From NCBI RefSeq assembly GCF_000685295.1, contig NZ_ARYL01000003.1, forward strand, positions 62,001-126,000: a DNA stretch of 64,000 bases. Direction: 5' to 3'. This stretch comes from Hyphomonas oceanitis SCH89. GTDB taxonomy: Bacteria; Pseudomonadota; Alphaproteobacteria; Caulobacterales; Hyphomonadaceae. Of this stretch, positions 45,474 through 57,384 are shown piece after piece (position 1 is the stretch's first letter; the number at the start of each line of letters is the position of its first letter). Position numbers and translations under genes: made by a program. The notes below the pieces were generated by a model. It saw only the letters and a program-made list of their open reading frames with translations. It was not told the DNA's origin and ran no database searches.

Positions 45474-46043
45474 TCAGTTTTCGCCGTCGCCTTCGGGGCC
45501 GCCCTCGAAACCCTGCCTTGGGCGGGCGACGCGGTCGCCGAGGTCTTCGAGGTCGATGAAATTGTCGGCTTCGCGACGCAGCTCGTCGCCGATCATCGGC
45601 GGATTGGAGGCGACAGTGGAGACAACCGAGACGCGCACACCCCGGGCTTTCACGGCTTCCACGGCCCGCCGGAAGTCGCCATTGCCGCTGAACAGCACGA
45701 TATGATCCACATTGGCGGCCATTTCGAGCATGTCGATGGCCAGTTCCACATCCATGCTGCCCCGGACGCGCTTGCGGCCCTCCCGGTCGGTGAACTCACG
45801 GGCGGGCTTCTTGATGACATTGTAGCCATTATAGGCGAGCCAATCGACCAGCGGGCGGATGGGGCTGTATTCGTCGGTTTCGACCAAGGCGGTGTAGTAA
45901 TTGGCGCGCAGGAGGCGGCCCTTGCCCTGAAATTCCTTCAAAAGCTTGCGAAAATCGATCTCCAGATCGACCGCGCGGGCCGCTGAATAGAGATTCGCGC
46001 CATCAATGAACAGCGCCAGGCGCTCGTCCTTGTAAAAGGCCAT
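45474..46043 (-). CDS. NYN-domain (LabA/DUF88-like) protein
   Basis: A 189-residue protein of the NYN family, PIN-like predicted RNases. Motifs: LALFIDGANLY at about 9-19 with the first catalytic Asp, GSMDVELAIDMLEMA near 95-109, and VLFSGNGDFRRAVEAV near 116-131, together giving the acidic active-site set. The C-terminus (last ~20 residues) is disordered and acidic. It is divergent from rpoZ, sharing a 157-base promoter region. The family is common in alphaproteobacteria next to the rpoZ-rsh cluster, suggesting an RNA-processing role; the target is unknown. Confidence 0.9.
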   Translation of the reverse strand: MAFYKDERLALFIDGANLYSAARAVDLEIDFRKLLKEFQGKGRLLRANYYTALVETDEYSPIRPLVDWLAYNGYNVIKKPAREFTDREGRKRVRGSMDVELAIDMLEMAANVDHIVLFSGNGDFRRAVEAVKARGVRVSVVSTVASNPPMIGDELRREADNFIDLEDLGDRVARPRQGFEGGPEGDGEN

Positions 46044-46144
46044 TGGCTTAATTCCTCAGGTAATATAGGGTATAGGCTAATAAAAACGCCGAAAATACTT
46101 ATAGAACTGGCATACTCAGGCTGCGTTTCAGGCGCAAGGCCGGG

Positions 46145-46173
46145 TTGCGCCAGCTTGTTGCACTGCATATAAG
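46145..46173 (+). promoter_or_regulatory. Candidate promoter of rpoZ
   Basis: TTGCGC (46145-46150) and TATAAG (46168-46173) separated by 17 bases, 28 bases before the rpoZ ATG, with a CAAGGAG ribosome binding site between. Spacing is ideal for a housekeeping sigma factor. Prediction from sequence only. Confidence 0.5.
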
Positions 46174-46200
46174 GGTCGGCTTCAAGGAGATTGACTGCCC

Positions 46201-46551
46201 ATGGCCCGCGTGACTGTCGAAGACTGCATCCAGAAAGTGCCGAACCGTTTCGAGCTCGTCCTGCTCGCTGCACATCGTGCCCGCATGATCCGTGAAGGTT
46301 CGCCGCTGACGGTGGACCGCGACAATGACAAAGACCCTGTCGTGTCGCTGCGCGAGATCGCTGAAGAGTCTGTCGACCTGAAAGTCGTCAAGGAAGCCAT
46401 GATCTCCAACCTGCAGGAAGTGCGCCCGAGCGAGGAAAGCGAACGCGAAGCCGACCGTATCGCGCTCATGTCCGGCCCGGCTGCGACCGAAGACGACGTG
46501 ATGCGTGCCTATCAGGCTGAAATCGAGTCCGGACGCGACGACCGACTCTAG
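46201..46551 (+). CDS. rpoZ: RNA polymerase omega subunit
   Basis: Small subunit that helps assemble RNA polymerase and, in proteobacteria, forms part of a ppGpp binding site. At 116 residues it is longer than the ~90 of E. coli, due to an acidic C-terminal tail as in other alphaproteobacteria. Signature: [28 protein letters not shown], then the [13 protein letters not shown] segment. Its stop is nine bases before the rsh start, so omega and the ppGpp enzyme are made together, a conserved and functionally sensible pairing. Confidence 0.97.
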   Translation: MARVTVEDCIQKVPNRFELVLLAAHRARMIREGSPLTVDRDNDKDPVVSLREIAEESVDLKVVKEAMISNLQEVRPSEESEREADRIALMSGPAATEDDVMRAYQAEIESGRDDRL

Positions 46552-46559
46552 GAGGCTCC

Positions 46560-48813
<2,254 letters not shown>

Positions 48814-48824
<11 letters not shown>

Positions 48825-49395
48825 AGACGTACTCGCGGTGTTTCGCGAGGCAGGTGCCCTCCTGGAGGGGCATTTTATCCTTTCCTCCGGACGGCGCAGC
48901 CCCGTCTTCCTGCAGAAGGCGCTCGTCTTTTCGCAGCCTGACCTGTCGGAAAAGCTGTGCAAGGCGCTGGCGTCTAAGCTGACGGCGGCCTTTGGCAAGA
49001 TCGACGTGGTGGCCGGGCCGGCCGTTGGCGGCATCATTCCGGGCTATGAACTGGCGCGGCACCTGAAGGCGCGGGCGATCTTTGCCGAGCGAGTGGATGG
49101 CAAGCTTCAGTTCCGGCGCGGCTTTTCGATTGCCGAAGGCGAGCGCGTGCTGATCGCCGAGGATATCGTGACGACGGGCCTGTCGTTCCGCGAGACGGTC
49201 GAGGCGCTGGACAAGCTGCCGGGCGAAGTCGTCGGCGGGGCGTGCATCATTGATCGGTCGAACGGCAAGGCCGATGTCGGCTGCAAGCTGGTCTCGCTCG
49301 CGGCGGTGGACTTCCCGGATTATGCGGCAGACGACCTGCCGCCGGAACTCGCCGCAATGGAAGCGGTGAAGCCCGGTTCGCGGGGCCTTGCCTGA
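48814..49395 (+). CDS. pyrE: Orotate phosphoribosyltransferase
   Basis: Joins orotate to PRPP in pyrimidine synthesis. It has 193 residues, with [20 protein letters not shown] at about 20-39 and the PRPP-binding loop [13 protein letters not shown] near 111-123. The start overlaps the end of the rsh gene, and its stop shares one base with the pdxJ start. Together with pyrC at 37.6 kb this window holds two steps of de novo UMP synthesis, in separate operons. Confidence 0.95.
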
Positions 49396-50138
49396 TGGCG
49401 GAGCGGATACGCCTCGGCGTGAATATCGACCATGTGGCAACGATCCGGAATGCGCGCGGTGGCTCGCACCCTGACCCGATGCGCGCGGCGCTGATGGCGA
49501 CGGAAGCCGGCGCTGACGGCATCACGCTGCACCTGCGCGAAGATCGCCGGCATATTCGCGATGGCGACCTGACGGAAATCCGCAACGCCACGGCGCTGCC
49601 GATCAATATGGAAATGGCGGCGACCGAGGAAATGCTCGAGATCGCGCTGAAGTTCAAACCCGAGACGGCGATGTTCGTGCCGGAAGAGCGCGCAGAGCTG
49701 ACGACCGAAGGCGGCCTTGATGCGGCGCGGGCACACAACCATCTCGCGCACTTTGTCCGTCAGCTGAACAAGAATGGCAGCCGCGTCTCGTTCTTCATCG
49801 AGCCGGACATGGTGCAGCTGCATGCCGCCCATGCGCTGGGCGTGCAGATTACCGAGTTTCATACCGGGCGCTATGTCGAACTGGTGCATGCGGGCGAAGC
49901 CAAGCTGGCCGAGCTGGAGCTGGACCGGATCCGCAATTGCGCTGAAGAGGCCCATCGCATTGGCATCGAGCCGCAGGCCGGTCACGGGCTGACGTTTGAT
50001 ACGGTGAAGCCGATTGCGGCCATTCCGCAGATTACCGAGCTGAACATTGGCCACTTCCTTGTCGGCGAGGCGATCTTCATTGGCCTGCCGGCCGCGATTG
50101 GCGAGATGCGCCGCCTGATGGACGAGGCGCGCGCATGA
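49395..50138 (+). CDS. pdxJ: Pyridoxine 5'-phosphate synthase
   Basis: Final ring-closing enzyme of the DXP-dependent vitamin B6 pathway, condensing DXP with 3-amino-2-oxopropyl phosphate. It has 247 residues, with the TIM-barrel signatures [17 protein letters not shown] at 7-23, [14 protein letters not shown] near 41-54, [15 protein letters not shown] near 98-112, and [14 protein letters not shown] near 213-226. The PdxJ-AcpS order is widely conserved. The start overlaps the pyrE stop by one base and its stop overlaps acpS by four. Confidence 0.97.
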   Translation: MAERIRLGVNIDHVATIRNARGGSHPDPMRAALMATEAGADGITLHLREDRRHIRDGDLTEIRNATALPINMEMAATEEMLEIALKFKPETAMFVPEERAELTTEGGLDAARAHNHLAHFVRQLNKNGSRVSFFIEPDMVQLHAAHALGVQITEFHTGRYVELVHAGEAKLAELELDRIRNCAEEAHRIGIEPQAGHGLTFDTVKPIAAIPQITELNIGHFLVGEAIFIGLPAAIGEMRRLMDEARA

Positions 50139-50539
50139 TCATCGGCATCGGCAACGACCTCTGCAATATCGAGCGGATCGAGAAGACGCTGGCCCGCTTT
50201 GGCGAGCGGTTCGAGAAGCGCGTCTTCACCGAGACCGAGATTGCGCTGGCCCGTCGCCGCAAGCTGACCGCCGAGACCTATGCCAAACGCTTTGCCGCGA
50301 AAGAGGCCTGCGCCAAGGCGCTGGGCACCGGCGTGCCGCGCCGCGGCGTGCACTGGCAACATATGGGCGTGGTCAATCTGCCGAGCGGCAAGCCGACCGT
50401 GGCGCTGACTGGCGGCGCGGCCGCGCGGCTCGCGGCGATGACGCCGGAGGGCCACACGGCCATTATCCACCTGACCATCACCGATGACCATCCGTGGGCG
50501 GAAGCCCAGGTGATTATCGAAGCCTTGCCGGCCGTCTGA
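50135..50539 (+). CDS. acpS: Holo-[acyl-carrier-protein] synthase
   Basis: Transfers 4'-phosphopantetheine from CoA to acyl carrier protein. It has 134 residues, with metal-binding [12 protein letters not shown] at 4-15 and [16 protein letters not shown] at about 50-65, the usual AcpS motifs. It starts within the pdxJ stop (ATGA) and ends sharing a base with the rnc start (TGATG). CoaD, which supplies its CoA substrate pathway, is at 10.1 kb. Confidence 0.96.
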   Translation: MIIGIGNDLCNIERIEKTLARFGERFEKRVFTETEIALARRRKLTAETYAKRFAAKEACAKALGTGVPRRGVHWQHMGVVNLPSGKPTVALTGGAAARLAAMTPEGHTAIIHLTITDDHPWAEAQVIIEALPAV

Positions 50540-51294
50540 TGAAAGCCGCCCGCCCAAAACGCACCCGCCTGCGCGCTGCTGCGAAAGCGCATGTGCCGAG
50601 TCTGTCTGATGCGGACGTGAAGGCGATCCAGGAGCGGATCGGCTATAGTTTCAAGGACCGTGACCTGCTGGTGCGCGCACTGACCCATCCAAGCGCTGTG
50701 GCGTCGGCGGACTCTGTGCGCCTGTCGAACCAGCGACTGGAATTCCTCGGCGACCGCGTGTTGAACCTGACCATTGCCGAGCGCCTGATCGAGCGCCGCA
50801 AGACCGAGAGCGAGGGCGACCTTGCCCCCCGCCTTAACCGGTTCGTCAGGAAGGGTGCCTGCGCCGAGGCCGTGCGCCATTTCGGCCTGCAGGACTACAT
50901 CATCCTGTCGGACGGCGAAGTGGCCTCAGGCGGACGCGACCGGGAATCGACCTTGGGCGATGCCTGCGAGGCCATGATTGGCGCGATCTATCAGGATGGC
51001 GGCCTCTCTGCCGCGCGCAAATTCATCGAGCGGGGCTGGGCACAGCAATTTGAGTCCGCCCCCGTGGAAACGCGCGATCCGAAGACGCTGTTGCAGGAAT
51101 GGGCGCAGGGCCAAGGCCTTCCGCTGCCGAAATACAGCGTCGTCAGCCGTTCGGGCCCTGACCACGCCCCTGTTTATGAGATAGAAGTACAAGTGGCGCC
51201 CCATGGCGAGGCAATTGCCACCGGATCCTCCAAACGCGACGCCGAGCGCAATGCAGCCGCCTTGCTGCTGAACACCTTGACTGGAACACAATGA
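50539..51294 (+). CDS. rnc: Ribonuclease III
   Basis: Double-strand RNA endonuclease for rRNA processing. It has 251 residues: a ~20-residue basic N-terminal extension ([18 protein letters not shown]), the catalytic domain with QRLEFLGDRVLNL near 70-82 and the metal-binding GDACEAMIGAIYQDGG near 142-157, then a C-terminal dsRNA-binding domain ending in SKRDAERNAAALLL. Start at 50539, overlapping acpS, not 50494. The lepB gene that often precedes rnc is absent here. Confidence 0.95.
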   Translation: MKAARPKRTRLRAAAKAHVPSLSDADVKAIQERIGYSFKDRDLLVRALTHPSAVASADSVRLSNQRLEFLGDRVLNLTIAERLIERRKTESEGDLAPRLNRFVRKGACAEAVRHFGLQDYIILSDGEVASGGRDRESTLGDACEAMIGAIYQDGGLSAARKFIERGWAQQFESAPVETRDPKTLLQEWAQGQGLPLPKYSVVSRSGPDHAPVYEIEVQVAPHGEAIATGSSKRDAERNAAALLLNTLTGTQ

Positions 51295-52238
51295 CTGAAA
51301 CTGAAATCACCCGCGCAGGCTTTGCCGCCATAATCGGCGCGCCGAATGCGGGCAAGTCCACGCTGACCAACCGCCTCGTCGGCGCCAAGGTCGCCATCGT
51401 GACGCACAAGGTGCAGACGACGCGCTTCCCCGTGCGGGGCGTGGCGCAGGTGGGCGATGCGCAGATCGTGCTGGTCGATACGCCCGGCATTTTCGTGGCC
51501 AAGCGCCGGCTCGACCGGGCCATGGTGAAAGCGGCCTGGAGCGGCGCGGCGGACGCGGATGCCATCGTGCACCTGATCGACAGTTCGGCCTGGGTGGCCG
51601 ACAAGGCGGGCAATGCCACCGGCGCGCAAAAAATGTCGATTGCCGACGACCTGCGCGTGATCGAGCAACTGAAGCTGACCGAGAAGCGCGCCTTCCTTGC
51701 GCTCAACAAGATCGACCTTTTCCCGCATGATCAGGTGTTGCCGGTGATGGGCGAACTCAATGACACGGGCGTCTACGACGAGATCTTCATGATCTCGGCC
51801 GAGAATGGCGATGGCGTTGACCGGCTGTCAGCTGCGTTGGCCGATCGCATGCCTGCGGGCACGGCGCTCTATCCGCCGGATCAGACCGCCGACCTGCCAA
51901 TGCGCCTGCTGGCTGCTGAAGTGACGCGCGAGAAGCTGTTGCTGCGCATGCACCAGGAATTGCCTTACCAGCTGATGGTGGAGACCGAGAGCTGGGAAGA
52001 GAAGAAGGACGGGTCTGTCCGTGTGCAGCAGGTCATCATTGTCGGGCGCGATGGCCACAAGGCCATGGTGCTGGGCAAGAATGGCGCGTCGATCAAGGAG
52101 ATCGGCCGCATGGCCCGCAAGGAACTGATCGAGATGCTCGACCGGCCCGTGCACCTCTTCCTGTTCGTGAAAGTGGATGAGAAATGGCAGGAGCGCCGCG
52201 ACAGCTATTCCGGTATCGGCCTGGAGTTTGATGTCTAG
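51291..52238 (+). CDS. era: GTPase Era
   Basis: Ribosome-assembly GTPase that binds 16S rRNA. It has 315 residues. G motifs: GAPNAGKST at about 17-25, the VQTTRFPV switch, DTPGIF near 63-68, and NKID near 141. The C-terminal KH domain has VRVQQVIIVGRDGHKAMVLG and KNGASIKEIGRMARKEL, with the WQERRDSYSGIGL end. Start overlaps the rnc stop by four bases, the usual rnc-era coupling. A large palindromic repeat separates it from recO. Confidence 0.97.
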   Translation: MTETEITRAGFAAIIGAPNAGKSTLTNRLVGAKVAIVTHKVQTTRFPVRGVAQVGDAQIVLVDTPGIFVAKRRLDRAMVKAAWSGAADADAIVHLIDSSAWVADKAGNATGAQKMSIADDLRVIEQLKLTEKRAFLALNKIDLFPHDQVLPVMGELNDTGVYDEIFMISAENGDGVDRLSAALADRMPAGTALYPPDQTADLPMRLLAAEVTREKLLLRMHQELPYQLMVETESWEEKKDGSVRVQQVIIVGRDGHKAMVLGKNGASIKEIGRMARKELIEMLDRPVHLFLFVKVDEKWQERRDSYSGIGLEFDV

Positions 52239-52240
52239 AA

Positions 52241-52407
52241 GCCCCTCTCCCTAGGGAGAGGGGTTGGGGTGAGGGGACACCGTGGTGCCCCCGGGAGCAT
52301 GATTTGATGGATTGCCTGAATGATGCCGCTCGCCTCCGCAACCAGATGCCAATGGGCAAGCCTGTGACCCCTCACCCCCAACCCCCTCTCCCAGAGGGAG
52401 AGGGGGC
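52241..52407. repeat. Palindromic intergenic repeat, family 1 variant (copy C)
   Basis: A ~167-base element in the era-recO gap. Left arm: CCCCTCTCCC/GGGAGAGGGG hairpin followed by TTGGGGTGAGGGG (to 52276). Right arm, inverted, from about 52367: CCCCTCACCCCCAACC, then CCCTCTCCC/GGGAGAGGG to 52407. Arms match except for single-G differences. The ~90 bases between them are unrelated to copies A and B, so this is a reordered relative that shares the CCTCTCCC hairpin and the GGTGAGGGG end. It ends seven bases before the recO start. Confidence 0.85.
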
Positions 52408-52413
52408 TTCAGC

Positions 52414-53145
52414 ATGAACTGGACCGATGAAGGCCTGATCCTTGGCGGTCGCCGGTTTGGTGAGGGCGGTCTCATCATTGATGTGCTGACGAAGACCAGG
52501 GGCCGCCGGTCGGGCCTTGTCTATGGCGGCGCCTCGCGGGCGCGTCGGGCGCAGTATGAGGCCGGGAATACCGTTTCATTATCGTGGACAGGCCGGCTGG
52601 AGGAACAGCTCGGACGCTTTGACGTGGCGGAGGCGAGCCGGGAGCGGGCCTCGCGCGTGCTGGACGATGCCGGTGCGCTGTCGGCCATATCGGCGGTGAC
52701 GACGCTTCTGCGCGGTGCGCTGGACGAGGGCGATGCCGCCGGTTCGGCGCTCTACGAGGCAACCACCATCCTGCTCGACCAGATCGAGGCGCGCGAAGTT
52801 TGGCCCGCGCTCTACGTGCGCTGGGAGCTGGGCCTTCTGTCGGCTTTGGGCTTTGGGCTGGACCTTGATGAATGTGCGCTGAGCGGTGCGAACGATGGGC
52901 TCACCCATGTGTCGCCGAAGACGGGCCGAGCCGTGCGTGGCTCGGAGGCGGAAGAATATGTCAGCCGCCTTCTGCGTCTGCCGGGCTTCCTTGTGACGCC
53001 GGGCGCGCCGGTGGGTGTAGATGACATTGCCGACGGGCTGGCGCTGACGGGCTATTTCATCGAGGCGCGCGTGTTCAACGGCATGAACCGCGCCGTACCG
53101 GCCCAGAGGGCCCAGCTTGTGGCGCGGCTCCTGAAGCGGGTCTAG
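52414..53145 (+). CDS. recO: DNA repair protein RecO
   Basis: Recombination mediator that helps load RecA in the RecFOR pathway. It has 243 residues: N-terminal OB-fold (MNWTDEGLILGGRRFGEGGLIIDVLTKT region), the AGNTVSLSWTGRLEEQLGRF segment near 50-69 and a helical C-terminal domain with LGFGLDLDECALSG near 147-160. In this group the Cys zinc site is reduced. Start at 52414 lies just after the palindromic repeat, which itself offers a GGAGAGGG stretch as ribosome binding site. It is convergent with the GST gene; the two ends overlap by four bases. Confidence 0.94.
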   Translation: MNWTDEGLILGGRRFGEGGLIIDVLTKTRGRRSGLVYGGASRARRAQYEAGNTVSLSWTGRLEEQLGRFDVAEASRERASRVLDDAGALSAISAVTTLLRGALDEGDAAGSALYEATTILLDQIEAREVWPALYVRWELGLLSALGFGLDLDECALSGANDGLTHVSPKTGRAVRGSEAEEYVSRLLRLPGFLVTPGAPVGVDDIADGLALTGYFIEARVFNGMNRAVPAQRAQLVARLLKRV

Positions 53146-53753
53146 ACGCTGGCGCTTGGCCGGGCGCCGACTTTCTCGAACCATGCGGTGAGATGCTGGA
53201 AGGCCGGGTTCAGCGGCTGGCCGACCTGGTTGCCGAAGGCGAGGAAGCAGAACAGCATGATGTCTGCGAAACTGAAGCTGTCACCGGCCACATAGGCGCG
53301 GCTGGCGAGTTGGCCGTCGAGGAATTTCAGCTTGTCCTGCGCGCGGGCTTTCAGGCCCGGTGCGGCGTCCGGCAGGCAGCGCGTGCGATCCTTGAACATG
53401 GCAAGGCCTTCGGAGAAGCGGAAGCCATTGGTCATGGGCTCGAGCACATTGAGGTCGACCCAGCGGGTCCAGCGGCGCGTCTGGGCGCGTTCCTCGGGAT
53501 TGGCGCCGAACAGGCTGTCGCCGGTATGGGTCTCGTCGAGGTATTCGCAGATCGGCCAGATCTCGGTGATGATGGTGCCATCGTCCAGCTCCAGCGCGGG
53601 TGACTGGGCAGCCGGATTGACCGACAGATAGGGCTCGCCGAGGTTTTCGCCCTTCACGATATCCACGTCCTGCGTGGGCAGGGTGATGTCGCGCTCGGCC
53701 ATGTACATGCGCACGACGTGCGGGTTGGGGCCGATGGATGTGTAGAGTTTCAT
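53142..53753 (-). CDS. Glutathione S-transferase
   Basis: A 203-residue cytosolic GST. The N-terminal thioredoxin-like domain runs MKLYTSIGPNPHVVRMYMAE with the ALELDDGTIITEIWPICEYL block (the cis-Pro region has NPAAQSPALELDDG) near 50-65. The helical C-terminal domain has YVAGDSFSFADIMLFCFLAF near 155-175, including the conserved N-capping Asp. Start at 53753, with AAGGGAAGCG upstream. A MAPEG gene precedes it on the same strand, 31 bases away, so two unrelated glutathione-type enzyme families are likely co-expressed. Confidence 0.93.
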   Translation of the reverse strand: MKLYTSIGPNPHVVRMYMAERDITLPTQDVDIVKGENLGEPYLSVNPAAQSPALELDDGTIITEIWPICEYLDETHTGDSLFGANPEERAQTRRWTRWVDLNVLEPMTNGFRFSEGLAMFKDRTRCLPDAAPGLKARAQDKLKFLDGQLASRAYVAGDSFSFADIMLFCFLAFGNQVGQPLNPAFQHLTAWFEKVGARPSASV

Positions 53754-53784
53754 GAGGCGCTTCCCTTTGGAATGATTGTTGTTT

Positions 53785-54213
53785 TCAGCTTGTGGCGAGG
53801 ATGTAGATCGCCCGCCCGGCAAGCGGGAAGAGCATCAATGTCGAGGCGATGAAGAAGTAGAAGCGGATCATCACCTTGTTGGCCGTCGCCTGCCAGAGCG
53901 AGTGTCCTATCCGGATGATGACATAGGCCCACGCAAAGCCGACATCGATCATGCCAGCCGCGCCGCTGATGGCGAGGGCCAGCGCCAACGCATAGAAGAT
54001 GGTCGGCTGTTCCATCAGGTGGTTGTAATTGTCGGCAACCTGCCGGACTTCCGACGGAAGGGCATTCCAGGCGTCGCCGCGTGTGTGCCTCGCTTTTTCA
54101 GGATGCATCCGGGCCTTGCCCATGGCTGGCACGCGCGTCGCGAGCATCCATATCCACATCACCAGTGACCAGGCCGCGAGGACCGCGACGGGCAGAAGCA
54201 TGGCATGGGTCAT
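53785..54213 (-). CDS. MAPEG-family membrane protein
   Basis: A 142-residue protein with four membrane helices, of the MAPEG type (membrane-associated proteins in eicosanoid and glutathione metabolism). Visible: the VMWIWMLATRVPAM helix, the basic loop KARMHPEKARHTRGD, NYNHLMEQPTIFYALALALAI and IRIGHSLWQATANKVMIRFYFF, matching the NxxExxP and RxxHxxxxxxxxN family pattern. GGAGTTTCGA lies upstream. It precedes the GST gene. Enzyme specificity unknown. Confidence 0.85.
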   Translation of the reverse strand: MTHAMLLPVAVLAAWSLVMWIWMLATRVPAMGKARMHPEKARHTRGDAWNALPSEVRQVADNYNHLMEQPTIFYALALALAISGAAGMIDVGFAWAYVIIRIGHSLWQATANKVMIRFYFFIASTLMLFPLAGRAIYILATS

Positions 54214-54294
54214 TCGAAACTCCCTGATCTTCTTGTTTCTCAGGAGTGTAGCGAAGATTGCCGGGCGCAGAAGGGGCGACGCTGGGGCAAGGCT

Positions 54295-54978
54295 TTAGCG
54301 GCAGACGCGGCCCGGCCCCATGTCGAAGTGGAAATGGTCCTTGTGGGCGGCGTTATAGTCGGGCCCGAGGGTGACCGAGAAGATATCGCAGCCGCCATCA
54401 TGGACGCGTTTCAGGAATTTCTCTTCCTTTCCGCCCTGTTTCCAATGGGTTTTCACGTCGATCAGGCGGCCATCCTCCAGCCGGAAGCCTGAAATATCGA
54501 CCGCATTGGCATGGGCGTGCTGGGAGAGGCGGCTGCTGCCGGCGATGTTGCGGCAGGAAAAGCTGCCATAGGTCTCGATCCGGGCGATGGGAGAGCCGAA
54601 GATTTCCACAGCTGCGGGCCGGGCGACATGGCGCTCCCATGTATAAACGGCCGCGGTCTCTGCGCAGGTCATGCTGAGCGTGGCGGAATAGGGCGTTAGC
54701 GTGCGGTCAAGCGTCAAGGCATTGTAAAGGCCGCATTTTTCGCCCTTTTCCGCGTCTTCCAGCGGCGTGTAGAGCACGCCGGCATCGTCCAGGGCCTTGA
54801 AGCAGACTTCGCGCTGGTCGCGGGCCCGCTGCAGCTTGGCGTGGGTGGCGAGGCCGATGCGGTCGGTCAGGTCTATCGGCGCAAACGGGTTATGCCGGGG
54901 CGGGGCCAGCCATACCAGCATGGCCACCAGCAGGAGCGGTACGCCGAGAAGGAGGAGCCAGGCCCGAAACTCAGTCAT
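54295..54978 (-). CDS. Extensin-like (ExtensinC-domain) protein
   Basis: A 227-residue protein with one N-terminal membrane helix (WLLLLGVPLLLVAMLVWLA). The rest is the extensin-like C-terminal domain common in alphaproteobacteria: CSxx-type Cys, GSFSCRNIAGSSRLSQHAHANAVDISGFRL near 135-165 and the C-terminal KDHFHFDMGPGRVC. The His/Asp pattern (HAHANAVDI and DHFHFD) is that of an M15-like peptidase fold, suggesting a peptidoglycan-linked role in the periplasm. Start at 54978 (MTEFRAW), not 55068. It is divergent from parC. Confidence 0.88.
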   Translation of the reverse strand: MTEFRAWLLLLGVPLLLVAMLVWLAPPRHNPFAPIDLTDRIGLATHAKLQRARDQREVCFKALDDAGVLYTPLEDAEKGEKCGLYNALTLDRTLTPYSATLSMTCAETAAVYTWERHVARPAAVEIFGSPIARIETYGSFSCRNIAGSSRLSQHAHANAVDISGFRLEDGRLIDVKTHWKQGGKEEKFLKRVHDGGCDIFSVTLGPDYNAAHKDHFHFDMGPGRVCR

Positions 54979-55000
54979 GTACTTGCGATTTACCCATTTC

Positions 55001-55025
55001 TTAACCAAACCCCCGTCTTTGTTAA
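55001..55025 (+). promoter_or_regulatory. TTAACCAA-N9-TTTGTTAA motif (second copy)
   Basis: Same half-sites and same 25-base length as the motif at 19710-19734. It lies in the 122-base gap between the divergent extensin-like gene (start 54978) and parC (start 55101). TTAACC is a CtrA-type half-site; the spacing is not the classical one. Confidence 0.4.
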
Positions 55026-55100
55026 TGCTGCACAGCGGCTCCGAGTCGGTATAGATTCGGTCCTGCACCAGAATGTGGCACGAGATGCAAAGAGGCCAGA

Positions 55101-57335
55101 ATGTCCGACCTGCTAGATGACGGCCCGGAAGACCGGATCATAAACGAACCCATGAGCGAGGCGCTGTCGAAGCGCTATCTTGCCTATGCGCTCTCGACCA
55201 TCACCTCCCGCGCCCTGCCGGATGTGCGCGACGGGCTGAAGCCTGTCCAGCGCCGTATCCTGTATGGCATGCGCGAACTGCGGCTGGATCCCGAAGGCGG
55301 CTTCCGCAAGTGCGCCAAGATCGTTGGCGATGTGATGGGTAACTGGCACCCGCATGGTGACAGCTCGATCTATGACACTCTGGTGCGCCTCGCGCAGGAT
55401 TTCAACGTTCGCTACCCGCTGGTCGATGGCCAGGGCAACTTTGGTAACATCGATGGGGACAGCGCGGCTGCCTATCGTTACACCGAAGCGCGGATGACGC
55501 ATGCGGCCGAGCTGCTGCTGGAAGGCCTCGACGAGAACGCGGTCGATTTCCGCGCCAACTATGCCGAGAATGACGAAGAGCCGGTCGTCCTGCCGGCGGG
55601 ATTCCCGAACCTCCTCTGCAATGGTGCGACGGGCATCGCGGTCGGCATGGCGACCAGCATTCCGCCGCACAACGCGGCTGAAGTGATCGATGCCGCGCGC
55701 TTCCTGATCGAGACGCCGAAAGCGACGACTGAACAGCTGATGGGCTTCGTGAAGGGGCCTGACTTCCCGACCGGCGGCGTAATCGTCGAGACGCAGGAAG
55801 CCATGCTGGACGCCTATGAGACGGGCCGTGGCAGTTTCCGCATGCGCGCCAAGTGGGAAGTCGAAGACACCGGCCGGGGCACCTACCAGATCATCGTCAC
55901 GCAGATTCCGTATCAGGTGCAGAAGTCGCGCCTGCTGGAGAAGCTGGGCGAACTGCTGGAGCAGAAGAAGCTGCCACTGCTGGACGATGTGCGCGACGAG
56001 AGCGCCGAGGATGTACGGCTTGTTCTGGTGCCGCGCGCCAAGACGGTTGAGCCTGATGTGCTGATGGAAAGCCTGTTCAAGTCGTGCGACCTGGAAACGC
56101 GTTTCAGCATGAACATGAACGTGCTGCACAAGGGTGCGCCGCAGGTCATGGGCCTCAAGGCCGTGCTGCAAGCCTATCTGGAGCATCGCCGCGAAGTGGT
56201 GGTGCGCCGGGCCGAGTTCCGCCTCGACAAGATCGAGAAGCGCCTGCACCTCCTCGATGGCTATCTGGTCGCCTACCTCAATATTGATGAAGTGATCCGC
56301 ATCATCCGCGAGGAAGACGAGCCGAAACAGGTGATGATCGCCCGGTTCGGCATCACGGACATTCAGGCCGAAGCCATCCTCAACCTCCGCCTGCGTGCAT
56401 TGCGCAAGCTGGAAGAGATGGAAATTCGCGGCGAGCACGCGAAGCTGGTCGAAGAGCGCGACGAGCTGGTCAAGCTGATCGGATCAACCGCGCGCCAGTG
56501 GACGACGGTTTCGAAACAGCTGAAAGCCGCCCGTGATACGCTTGGCCCGGATACCGAGCTTGGCCGCCGCCGCGCGCAGTTCGAGGACGCGCCGGACGTC
56601 GACCTCGCCGCCGCGCTGGAAGCCTCCAAGCCGAAGGAGCCGCTGACGGTGGTTCTCTCCGCGCAAGGCTGGATACGCGGCATGAAGGGGCACGGGCTCG
56701 ACCCGGATTCGACCAAGTTCAAGGATGGCGACGAGCTGTACCTGACGGAAGAAGTGATGAGTACGGACAAGATCATCCTGATGGCGTCTGATGGCCGCGC
56801 GTTCACGCTGATGGCTGACAAGCTGCCGGGAGGACGCGGGCATGGCGAGCCGATCCGGCTGTCCATCGACCTGGAAGACAATGTCGATATCGTCGCGATG
56901 TTCCGCTACGAGGAAGGTCGCAAGCGCGTCATGGCCTCGACCGTGGGCTATGGTTTTGTGGTCGACGAGAAAGAGCTGGAATCCAACCGCAAGGCGGGCA
57001 AGCAGGCCGTGAACCCCGGCGAGGGCACACTGAACGTATGCATTCCGGTTGAAGGCGACATGCTGGCCGTGGTCGGCACGAACCGGAAGATGCTGATCTT
57101 CCCGCTCGACGAGCTGCCTGAAATGGCGCGCGGCAAGGGCAACAAGCTGCAGGCCTATCGCGGTAAGGATGCGATGGCCGACGTGATGACATTCGACAAG
57201 GAAGACGGCCTGATCGTGATGACCGGCGGTCGCCACCGCGCCTTCCCGGAATGGCAGGAATGGATCGGCAAACGCGCCCAGGCCGGCAAGACCGTGCCAA
57301 AAGGCTTCCCGAAGTCGGGCACGTTTAATGGGTAG
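55101..57335 (+). CDS. parC: DNA topoisomerase IV subunit A
   Basis: Breakage-reunion subunit of topoisomerase IV, which unlinks daughter chromosomes with ParE. It has 744 residues, near the E. coli length. Catalytic Tyr127 is in AYRYTEARM. The quinolone region [10 protein letters not shown] keeps Ser88 and Asp92 (E. coli Ser80 and an acidic 84). The N-terminus [20 protein letters not shown] identifies ParC rather than GyrA. The C-terminal pinwheel is short, without a GyrA box. Palindromic repeat family 2 lies ~50 bases after the stop. Confidence 0.97.
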   Translation: MSDLLDDGPEDRIINEPMSEALSKRYLAYALSTITSRALPDVRDGLKPVQRRILYGMRELRLDPEGGFRKCAKIVGDVMGNWHPHGDSSIYDTLVRLAQDFNVRYPLVDGQGNFGNIDGDSAAAYRYTEARMTHAAELLLEGLDENAVDFRANYAENDEEPVVLPAGFPNLLCNGATGIAVGMATSIPPHNAAEVIDAARFLIETPKATTEQLMGFVKGPDFPTGGVIVETQEAMLDAYETGRGSFRMRAKWEVEDTGRGTYQIIVTQIPYQVQKSRLLEKLGELLEQKKLPLLDDVRDESAEDVRLVLVPRAKTVEPDVLMESLFKSCDLETRFSMNMNVLHKGAPQVMGLKAVLQAYLEHRREVVVRRAEFRLDKIEKRLHLLDGYLVAYLNIDEVIRIIREEDEPKQVMIARFGITDIQAEAILNLRLRALRKLEEMEIRGEHAKLVEERDELVKLIGSTARQWTTVSKQLKAARDTLGPDTELGRRRAQFEDAPDVDLAAALEASKPKEPLTVVLSAQGWIRGMKGHGLDPDSTKFKDGDELYLTEEVMSTDKIILMASDGRAFTLMADKLPGGRGHGEPIRLSIDLEDNVDIVAMFRYEEGRKRVMASTVGYGFVVDEKELESNRKAGKQAVNPGEGTLNVCIPVEGDMLAVVGTNRKMLIFPLDELPEMARGKGNKLQAYRGKDAMADVMTFDKEDGLIVMTGGRHRAFPEWQEWIGKRAQAGKTVPKGFPKSGTFNG

Positions 57336-57384
57336 ACTGAGGATGACGTAATGGCCGTAGTCCTGTTCAACATTCAGGCGAACG

